This document shows positions 1-5,137 of a DNA stretch of 6,074 nt, one piece after another. Numbering within the stretch: the first letter of the stretch is position 1; every line of letters starts with the position of its first letter. This DNA comes from an uncultured Eubacteriaceae bacterium (GTDB lineage: Bacteria > Bacillota > Clostridia > Eubacteriales > UBA1433). The stretch covers positions 1 through 6,074 of the forward strand of contig CALGIV010000083.1 in the NCBI GenBank assembly GCA_937914785.1. The letters are read 5' to 3'. The notes under the pieces are model-generated. The model was not told the origin of the DNA. It saw nothing but the letters and a program-made list of their open reading frames with translations, and made no database searches. The position numbers and the translations under genes were made by a program.

Positions 1-1140
1 AGAATAGTTACTATTATCGTTTTCAGGTGCCTTCCACGCCCAGATACCGGTATGTTCTTCACAGGGCGTCAGGCGCTTGTTTTCATCTATACGCGCGCAG
101 GTAAGCGTGATCGTACCTTCATCTGTTTCAGCCGTCTCGTCGATAAGGTTAAAAATACGCTCCGCGCCGGCAAGCGCCATTAAAATGGCATTCAGCTGCT
201 GCGACATCTGCGTGATCGGCTGTGAGAAGGAACGCGTATATTGCAGGAAGGAAGCGATCGTGCCGATGTCGAGGTAACCATTGATTGCCAGCAGTGCGCC
301 TGCTATTGCGGACAGCGCGTAGTTGATGTAGGATAAGTTCATCATAACCGGCATTAAAATGTTGGCAAAAGTGTTTGCGCTCGTCGCCGCTTCGGCAAGG
401 TTGTCGTTCATTTTGTCAAAAGCCTGGTTGACTTGTTCCTCGTGGCAAAATACTTTGACAACCTTCTGCCCTTCGATCATTTCTTCGATATAGCCGTTGG
501 TCCTGCCGAGTTCCTTTTGTTGTTTTTTGTAATATAAAGCGCTTTTACCGCCAATTTTTTTAATAGCCGTAATCATGACAAACAGCATAACGACGACAAG
601 GGCGGTCAGCAGCGGGCTTAAGATCAGCATCATGATAAAGACGCCCGTGACGGAAATGATCGACGAAAAGATATCCGTAATACTCTCGCCAAGCATTTGG
701 CGCAAGGTGTCCGTATCGTTTGTAAACCGGCTCATCAGTTCGCCATGCGTGTGTGTATCGAAAAACTGAATCGGTAGCTTTTGCATATTCGTAAACAATT
801 CGTTGCGGATTTTGTTCAACACCCCGGTCGAGACCGTCAGCATCAGGCGGCGGAAGACATAGGCGGCGATGATGCCTGCCAGGTAGATAGCGCCCATCAG
901 GCACAGCATGCGGATGAAAGCGCTTAAGTCCGGACTTTGCTGCCCGATGAAAGGAACGATGTATTCGTTGATGATTGGTTTTAAAAAGTAAGTGCCTGCA
1001 ACGCCTGAAAGCGAGCTGACAATGATGCAGACGATGATGATGGGAATACGTGCTTTGTATTCCATCAGGTAGGCAAGCAGACGTTTTAGCGTTTTACCCA
1101 TATTTTGCGGTTTTGGCCGCGCCGCTTGCTTTTTTGCCAT
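1..1140 (-). CDS. ABC exporter half-transporter, second subunit of a heterodimer (BmrD/LmrD/TM288-like), C-terminal part missing
   Basis: This is the membrane-domain half of an ABC exporter subunit, expected to pump drugs, lipids or peptides out of the cell using ATP. The frame is open for 380 codons from ATG at 1140 to the window edge. Hydrophobic segments fall near residues 34-55, 76-97, 157-175, 177-195, 262-287 and 293-320. Family hallmarks are FFDTHTHGELMSRFTNDTDT (126-145) and EEMIEGQKVVKVFCHEE (219-235), both typical of type IV (ABCB-like) exporters. After residue 335 comes a long linker ending in a GIWAWKAPE segment, as in the larger (about 620-residue) subunit of Firmicutes pairs. 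The window stops just before the nucleotide-binding domain, so Walker A, signature and Walker B cannot be seen. The ATG directly follows the TAG of the upstream subunit, with an AAAGGGGGG ribosome site 8 nt before it, so the two genes are transcribed together and probably translationally coupled. The transported substrate cannot be told from sequence. Confidence 0.93.
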   Translation of the reverse strand, partial: MAKKQAARPKPQNMGKTLKRLLAYLMEYKARIPIIIVCIIVSSLSGVAGTYFLKPIINEYIVPFIGQQSPDLSAFIRMLCLMGAIYLAGIIAAYVFRRLMLTVSTGVLNKIRNELFTNMQKLPIQFFDTHTHGELMSRFTNDTDTLRQMLGESITDIFSSIISVTGVFIMMLILSPLLTALVVVMLFVMITAIKKIGGKSALYYKKQQKELGRTNGYIEEMIEGQKVVKVFCHEEQVNQAFDKMNDNLAEAATSANTFANILMPVMMNLSYINYALSAIAGALLAINGYLDIGTIASFLQYTRSFSQPITQMSQQLNAILMALAGAERIFNLIDETAETDEGTITLTCARIDENKRLTPCEEHTGIWAWKAPENDNSNYS

Positions 1141-2881
1141 CTAAGCCACCCCCCTTTGTTGAGATTCGAAGACTTCTCGATAGATTTGGTTTGTTGCGAG
1201 CAGATCGCTATGCGTGCCGACCGCGTCGATATGGCCGTTGTCCATCACGATAATCTTGTCGGCATGCATCACAGAATTAATACGCTGTGCGATGATAATC
1301 ATCGTTAAGTCCTGGTGTGTTTCAGAAAGGGACTGGCGGATTTTGGCATCTGTTGCCGTATCGACGGCACTCGTGCTGTCGTCTAAAATGATGATTTTTG
1401 GGTCTTTTAATAAAGCGCGGGCAATGCACAGGCGCTGCTTTTGTCCGCCGGAGACGTTGACGCCGCCCTGGCCTAAGTCCGTTTCGTATCCGTCCGGAAA
1501 CGACATAATGAACTCGTGTGCCTGCGCGGCTTTACAGGCAGCGGTAATTTCTTCATCCGTTGCGTTATCGTTGCCCCATTTCAGGTTTTCTTTAATCGTA
1601 CCGGAAAACAGCACATTTTTTTGCAGTACCATAGCGACTTTGTCGCGCAAGTTGTGAATTTTGTAGTCGCGTACGTCGTTTCCTCCAACGGACACACGGC
1701 CTTTTGTCGCATCATAGAGGCGCGGAATCAGCTCTTCCGATCTGCTGGACGAGCGTCGTCTTCGCCGAACCGGTGCCGCCGACAATGCCGACGACTTCGC
1801 CTGAGTTTATCGATAGATTGATATTTTTAAGCACAGGGCGCTCTTCGTTTTTACTGTAACTGAAGCTGACGTTTTCAAATTTGATCGCGCCATTTTTGAC
1901 GGTGAGGTTTTCATCAGCATCTGTATCAATGATATCGATCTCTTCGTCGAAGACTTCGACGATGCGTGTGACAGAAGCGCGCGACAAAACCAGCATAACG
2001 AAGATCATCGAAATCATCATCAATGACATCAAAATTTGCATAACATAGCTGATAAAGCCCATCAATTCGCCTGTCAGCATCTGTCCGGCAATGATCTGCC
2101 TGCCGCCGAACCAGGAGATGGCAATCATACAGCCATACATCGTAAACATCATAGCCGGCATTAGGATGATCATAAACCGTTCGGCCTTAATTTGTGCGTG
2201 CATCAGCGTTTCTGACGCTTCGCGGAATTTTTGGCTTTCGTGGTCTTCACGCACAAATGCTTTTACAACGCGAATGGCGATTAAGTTTTCCTGAACGGAA
2301 GCATTCATCGAATCGTATTTATCCAGCATCTTCTGAAACAGCGGAAAAGCCTTCGTGGCAATAATGGCCAGGACCGCCCCTAAGAAGGGGATGGCCACCA
2401 AAAATATCGTTGCCAGCTGTGCGTTGATTTTAATTACCATAAATGTTGCACAGAACAGCATAATCGGTGCGCGAACCAAAATGCGTATGATCAGCATAAA
2501 GGCCAGTTGTGTGTTCGTGATGTCGGCAGTCAGTCGTGTGACGAGCGACGGCGTGCTGAACTTGTCGACATTAAAGAACGAAAAATCCTGTATTTTCTTA
2601 AAGAGAGCGCTGCGGATATTTTTTGCAAAGCCGACGCTGGCGACGGAAGCATACCGGCCGGACAAAGCACCGAACAACAAAGAAAACATCGCCATAACCA
2701 GCATCATAATGCCGATGCGGACAACGTAGCCGATGTCGCTGTTCGCAATGCCGATATCGACAATTTTCGACATCAGAAATGGAATAAAGATTTCAAGCAG
2801 CACTTCAAGAATAACCGTGATCGGTGCTAAAATAGCTTCTTTTTTGTACGCTCCAACATAAGGAGCCAGTTTTTTTATCAT
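1141..2881 (-). CDS. ABC exporter half-transporter, first subunit with degenerate ATP site (BmrC/LmrC/TM287-like); frame broken by adapter insertion
   Basis: This is a full ABC exporter subunit: a six-helix membrane domain (about 1-310) fused to a nucleotide-binding domain (about 330-575). As given, the frame breaks inside the Walker A helix. Deleting the 13 bases at 1731-1743 joins LVQ to LIPRLYD and gives one 575-residue protein, a normal length. Residues in the repaired protein are Walker A GGTGSAKTT (368-376, with Ala373 where Gly is usual), Q-loop Q416, signature VSGGQKQR (472-479), Walker B IIILDD (492-497) and D-loop SAVD (500-503). The catalytic Glu is Asp497 and the switch His is Gln528 (IIIAQR). 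These changes are the mark of the subunit that supplies the degenerate site of a heterodimeric exporter, with the next gene as its partner. I chose ATG at 2881 over an in-frame GTG at 2899 because AGGAGG lies 4 nt before the ATG and inside the longer frame. An annotation pipeline would call this two partial genes or a pseudogene; I infer an intact gene. Confidence 0.93.
1731..1743 (-). other. Embedded Illumina adapter sequence (assembly artefact) causing a false frameshift
   Basis: On the minus strand these 13 bases read AGATCGGAAGAGC, exactly the common start of Illumina TruSeq adapters. On the plus strand they read GCTCTTCCGATCT. They sit inside the codons after the Walker A motif of the first ABC subunit, where both family conservation and the reading frame break. 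Removing exactly these bases leaves CGTCCAGCTGATTCC, restoring Val-Gln-Leu-Ile-Pro and the frame (13 is one more than a multiple of 3). Because GCT follows the segment too, the deletion can be placed up to 3 bases further right with the same outcome. A real 13-base insertion of this identity is very improbable. Confidence 0.95.
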
Positions 2882-2885
2882 CTCT

Positions 2886-2891
2886 CCTCCT
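2886..2891 (-). promoter_or_regulatory. Shine-Dalgarno site of the first ABC exporter gene
   Basis: A perfect AGGAGG on the minus strand lies 4 nt before ATG at 2881. An upstream in-frame GTG at 2899 has no such site and would place the AGGAGG inside the coding frame, so this element decides the start. Confidence 0.85.
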
Positions 2892-2895
2892 TTTA

Positions 2896-3024
2896 TCACG
2901 ATTGGTTGATTTGATATTGGTTTTCATCCGTTGAACAATCATTTAAAGTTTTTTCGGATTGTGAAGCAGAATACAAGGCAAGGCCTAAACGGTAAAACAC
3001 AAAATCATACAGAGTGAAAAGCAT
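2896..3024 (-). other. Possible short leader ORF (42 codons) upstream of the ABC exporter operon
   Basis: An open frame starts at ATG 3024 and ends at TGA (2898-2896), 4 nt before the AGGAGG of the first ABC gene. The predicted peptide begins MLFTLYDFVFYRLGLALYSA and has a polar tail ending in NQYQINQS. The ATG lies at or within about 2 nt of the transcription start predicted from the promoter at 3032-3059, so it would be translated leaderless; no ribosome binding site is seen. An open stretch of this size can arise by chance, and no domain is recognised. The arrangement recalls the bmrB leader peptide before bmrCD in Bacillus subtilis, but this is a comparison of layout only, not of sequence. 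Confidence 0.2.
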
Positions 3025-3031
3025 ATTCTCT

Positions 3032-3059
3032 ATTATAAGCATTCAAATTTTAATGTCAA
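3032..3059 (-). promoter_or_regulatory. Sigma-A-type promoter for the ABC exporter operon
   Basis: On the minus strand, TTGACA (3059-3054) and TATAAT (3037-3032) are both perfect consensus hexamers, separated by 16 bp. Transcription should start near 3026-3024, giving a leader of about 140 nt before the first ABC start codon. That is long enough to hold regulation after initiation. No MarR- or TetR-type regulator gene accompanies it in the window. Confidence 0.8.
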
Positions 3060-3080
3060 TCTATTTATTTGGGGTAATTT

Positions 3081-3109
3081 ATTATAAACAAATTGTAATT
3101 TTTTATAAT
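3081..3109. repeat. AT-rich dyad between the divergent ABC and lgt promoters
   Basis: Perfect 7-bp inverted arms ATTATAA (3081-3087) and TTATAAT (3103-3109) enclose a second inverted pair, AAATT (3090-3094) and AATTT (3097-3101), with nearly the same centre. The dyad covers the -35 hexamer and part of the spacer of the lgt promoter, a position suited to an operator. The local base composition is extremely AT-rich, so a chance origin is quite possible and no regulator can be named. Confidence 0.3.
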
Positions 3110-3121
3110 CTATGCTATGAT
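3093..3121 (+). promoter_or_regulatory. Sigma-A-type promoter for lgt
   Basis: TTGTAA (3093-3098, 4 of 6 consensus) and TATGAT (3116-3121, 5 of 6) are separated by exactly 17 bp. Transcription would start near 3128, leaving an untranslated leader of roughly 27 nt with GAAGGAAG as ribosome site. The promoter is back-to-back with that of the ABC operon; the two -35 boxes are 33 bp apart. Confidence 0.65.
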
Positions 3122-3154
3122 AACGAAATATAATTCTCTACTGAAGGAAGAACA

Positions 3155-3943
3155 ATGATGGCAGTGATACTCTCGATGCCCGATCCCGTGGCATTTAAAC
3201 TATTCGGCCTTGAAATTATGTGGTACGGCGTCATTATTGCCGCGGCGATTGCTCTTGGCATTCTGTGGGCAATGCGTCGTGCAAAGAAGAAAGAATTCAG
3301 TCAGGATACCTTGCTGGATATTTTATTGTTGACGATTCCGCTGGCCATCATCGGCGCACGGCTCGCCTTCGTGTTTTCGCATGTCAGTCAATTTTCCGGC
3401 AACTGGATGCAAATTTTTGCTTTCCGTCGGGGCGGGCTTGCAATCCAGGGGGCTATCGCAGGCGGGATTGTCGGCGTTATATTGATGTGTCGCAGAAAAA
3501 AGGCCAGTCCATTAAAGGCGTTTGACATTATTGTGCCTTGTCTGTTGCTGGGTCAGGCGATTGGCCGTTGGGGTAATTATTTTAATATGGAAGTCTATGG
3601 ATTCGAGACGACAGTGCCTTGGGCGATTGCCGTAAACGATTGGCAGAAAGGCATTATTCAGGTGCACCCAACCTTTTTATATGAGTGCATTTTAAACTTG
3701 ATTGGCGTTGGGTTTTTATTGTGGTATGAGAAAAAGTGGCAGAAAAAAGACGGGGAATTATTGTGCCTGTATCTGATTGCCTATTCGGCGATCCGGTTCT
3801 TTGTGGAATTCTTCCGCACGGATCACGTATACGTTTTTGGCGTCAACCTGGCTCAACTCATCTGCGTCGCGCTGATCGTTGCCGGCTTTGTCGTGATGAT
3901 GTTGATACGTAAAAAGTCGGGTTTGTCATCGAATAAAGAATAA
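3155..3943 (+). CDS. lgt: Prolipoprotein diacylglyceryl transferase (phosphatidylglycerol--prolipoprotein diacylglyceryl transferase)
   Basis: Lgt is a polytopic membrane enzyme that moves diacylglycerol from phosphatidylglycerol to the lipobox cysteine of prolipoproteins, the first step of lipoprotein maturation. The 262-residue length is normal. The Lgt signature GRWGNYFNMEVYG (137-149) holds Arg138, Asn141 and Glu146, matching E. coli Arg143, Asn146 and Glu151. MWYG (22-25) matches the Tyr26 region. HPTFLYE (171-177) is a family motif. The last conserved stretch, YSAIRFFVEFFR (210-221), keeps Tyr210, Arg214 and Glu218, equivalent to Tyr235, Arg239 and Glu243. In the GGLAIQGAIAGG loop, Gln98 stands where E. 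coli has His103. Several hydrophobic helices span the protein. A second ATG follows directly at 3158 and has slightly better spacing from the GAAGGAAG site at 3143-3150, so the true start may be one codon later. It has its own promoter and is not in an operon with lspA here. Confidence 0.97.
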   Translation: MMAVILSMPDPVAFKLFGLEIMWYGVIIAAAIALGILWAMRRAKKKEFSQDTLLDILLLTIPLAIIGARLAFVFSHVSQFSGNWMQIFAFRRGGLAIQGAIAGGIVGVILMCRRKKASPLKAFDIIVPCLLLGQAIGRWGNYFNMEVYGFETTVPWAIAVNDWQKGIIQVHPTFLYECILNLIGVGFLLWYEKKWQKKDGELLCLYLIAYSAIRFFVEFFRTDHVYVFGVNLAQLICVALIVAGFVVMMLIRKKSGLSSNKE

Positions 3944-3944
3944 C

Positions 3945-4949
3945 TTATCTTTTTTCCAGACAATGCAAATATTCTGTCGTGGAGTGGGCCTTATGGGCCC
4001 GCTTTTCTTCATTGTCCGCTTTAAAGCGCCGGTGCTCTTTTTTGAACAGATCATAGCGGCCGTACTGCTGCATCATCTCGCGGATGGCGGATAGTGATAA
4101 GATGCCTTCGTTGTTGTAGCTGAGGAATATATATTGAAAGCGCGCTTCTCGAATGATCAGTTCGAGCGCGTCGGCAGCCGTGCGGCGCGAACAAAAGCAG
4201 CTTTTTTGAGCCGTATTATCGCGCATACCGGTTATTCCGGTAAGTACAGGCGCATCGTATCGTGAGATCGTTTCCAAAACATGATAATTTGCGCAATATT
4301 GTCTTGCATTGTAAGGTGGATCGAGATAGAGGATATCGCCCTCAAGGTCATAGATCAGTTCGGTGCTGTCCTGATTAAAGGCTTTGCCGTCTCGGTTGCC
4401 GTCGATGACGGGAAGTGCCTCAAGTGTAAACGGGCGCTGCGCGGTCGGTTTCGTATGCTTTAAAAAAGCACCGTAGACGGCAGCGGTATTGGCGTATTTA
4501 TCGATAGAATTAATTAAGCTGGCAAGAAAAAAATAATATTGTGCTGAATCGATTTCACCATTGTTTTTCAGCCGCTCAAGTTCCAGACGCATCGCGTCGC
4601 ATTTGCGTCCGTTGTCGTCGGTGAAGTAGTTTCTGCCCGAGCCCGAACCGGCGCAATAGTGACGGAAGATGAAACCGTCTGTACCCGGAAGCGCATTGAA
4701 GTGCTCAAGCAGGGAATCATCGACAGGCGGATGATTTTCGATGTAGTGCTTATTTAGTACATAGCTGTAGTGTTGGATGTCGTTTGCATAGACTTTACAG
4801 CCCTTTTCTTTATACGTCAAACCGACAGTGCCGGTGCCGGAAAATAAGTCGGCAAACACTTTCTTGCCGGTGTTTATCTCACCGGCAACCGAAATGATCG
4901 CATTGTTTAAAAAGTCGAGCAGTGACTGCTTTGATCCGATATAATTCAA
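3945..4949 (-). CDS. D12-class adenine-specific (N6) DNA methyltransferase
   Basis: This enzyme is predicted to transfer a methyl group from S-adenosylmethionine to adenine N6 in a specific DNA site. The 334-residue protein opens with NYIGSKQSLLDFL (2-14), the usual start of the D12/FokI-like family. Motif I DLFSGTGTVG (34-43) binds the cofactor, followed by an acidic ND at 56-57. The catalytic motif IV is LDPPYN (209-214), followed by ARQYCANYHVLETI (215-228), and a later FLSYNNEG (275-282) also fits the family. Motif I before motif IV puts it in the alpha group. The recognition sequence cannot be predicted. The start is TTG at 4949: in-frame TAA TAA lies just upstream, the family N-terminus begins here, and an AAAGGCGG ribosome site is 9 nt away. 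No restriction endonuclease is visible beside it, so it may be a solitary methylase. Its stop lies 1 nt from that of lgt on the opposite strand. Confidence 0.92.
   Translation of the reverse strand: MNYIGSKQSLLDFLNNAIISVAGEINTGKKVFADLFSGTGTVGLTYKEKGCKVYANDIQHYSYVLNKHYIENHPPVDDSLLEHFNALPGTDGFIFRHYCAGSGSGRNYFTDDNGRKCDAMRLELERLKNNGEIDSAQYYFFLASLINSIDKYANTAAVYGAFLKHTKPTAQRPFTLEALPVIDGNRDGKAFNQDSTELIYDLEGDILYLDPPYNARQYCANYHVLETISRYDAPVLTGITGMRDNTAQKSCFCSRRTAADALELIIREARFQYIFLSYNNEGILSLSAIREMMQQYGRYDLFKKEHRRFKADNEEKRAHKAHSTTEYLHCLEKR
3984..4009 (+). terminator. Candidate intrinsic terminator of lgt, inside the end of the methyltransferase gene
   Basis: GTGGGCC (3984-3990) pairs with GGCCCGC (3996-4002), one T-G pair included, around a 5-nt loop, followed by TTTTCTT. 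It begins 40 nt after the lgt stop. It lies within the last 20 codons of the convergent methyltransferase gene, so it must double as coding sequence. The T-run is interrupted by one C, which weakens the call. Confidence 0.5.
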
Positions 4950-4958
4950 AATTTATTA

Positions 4959-4966
4959 CCGCCTTT
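4959..4966 (-). promoter_or_regulatory. Ribosome binding site that fixes the TTG start of the methyltransferase
   Basis: AAAGGCGG on the minus strand differs by one base from AAAGGAGG and lies 9 nt before TTG at 4949. Two in-frame TAA codons sit in the gap (4958-4953), so translation cannot begin further upstream. Confidence 0.7.
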
Positions 4967-4977
4967 ACAACGATCAT

Positions 4978-5006
4978 ATTATAACGTGAAAGATGCAACA
5001 GAGCAA
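4978..5006 (-). promoter_or_regulatory. Promoter for the DNA methyltransferase
   Basis: A perfect TATAAT (4983-4978) lies 17 bp downstream of TTGCTC (5006-5001), which keeps only the TTG of the -35 consensus. Transcription would start near 4971, giving a leader of about 22 nt. The weak -35 suggests modest expression or help from an activator, which is inference. Confidence 0.55.
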
Positions 5007-5080
5007 GTAATAGCAGGAAAGATACGATTTAAACGTTGTCAATATTTTGATGTGGAAGCGGCGGGTATTGGAAATTTTTG

Positions 5081-5109
5081 TTGACATCGTTCAAAGTTCT
5101 TGATAAAAT
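5081..5109 (+). promoter_or_regulatory. Strong extended -10 promoter for the solute-binding lipoprotein
   Basis: TTGACA (5081-5086) is a perfect -35. TAAAAT (5104-5109) matches 5 of 6 at the -10, with 17 bp between them. TGA directly precedes the -10 hexamer, forming an extended -10 (TGn). Transcription should start near 5116, about 22 nt before the start codon. No clear operator dyad was found in the surrounding 100 bases. Confidence 0.8.
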
Positions 5110-5137
5110 TAAAAAAATGAACATTCGGAGGGCTAAA

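Noticed and set aside
560..904. 114-codon open frame on the minus strand within the second ABC gene
   Set aside because: It lies in another frame of a gene with clear ABC exporter motifs, has low-complexity Arg/His/Tyr composition, and no ribosome site.
1214..1657. 147-codon plus-strand open frame opposite the ABC nucleotide-binding domain
   Set aside because: It is the antisense shadow of conserved NBD codons; the translated product has no recognisable motif.
1212..1785. Separate gene starting at 1785 on the minus strand for the nucleotide-binding half
   Set aside because: Its first 20 or so residues are Arg/Ser-rich out-of-frame sequence of the ABC gene; real homology begins only after the adapter insertion, so this is a fragment of the gene ending at 1141 and not a stand-alone ATPase.
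2355..2830. Plus-strand open frames of 124 and 107 codons opposite the first ABC gene
   Set aside because: They mirror the transmembrane coding sequence on the other strand and overlap each other; no start signals support them.
2885..2926. Second short minus-strand frame from ATG near 2926 overlapping the first ABC start
   Set aside because: It has no ribosome binding site, runs out of frame through the AGGAGG and into the ABC gene, and gives a Lys/Arg-rich peptide without family resemblance.
4972..4975. GATC near the methyltransferase transcription start as a possible self-regulatory methylation site
   Set aside because: The recognition sequence of this enzyme is unknown, and a single GATC is expected by chance.
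5014..5042. TTGACA on the minus strand (5042-5037) as an alternative methyltransferase promoter
   Set aside because: At 17 bp spacing the -10 position reads TTCCTG, which is not a usable hexamer, and the TATAAT at 4983-4978 is far out of range.
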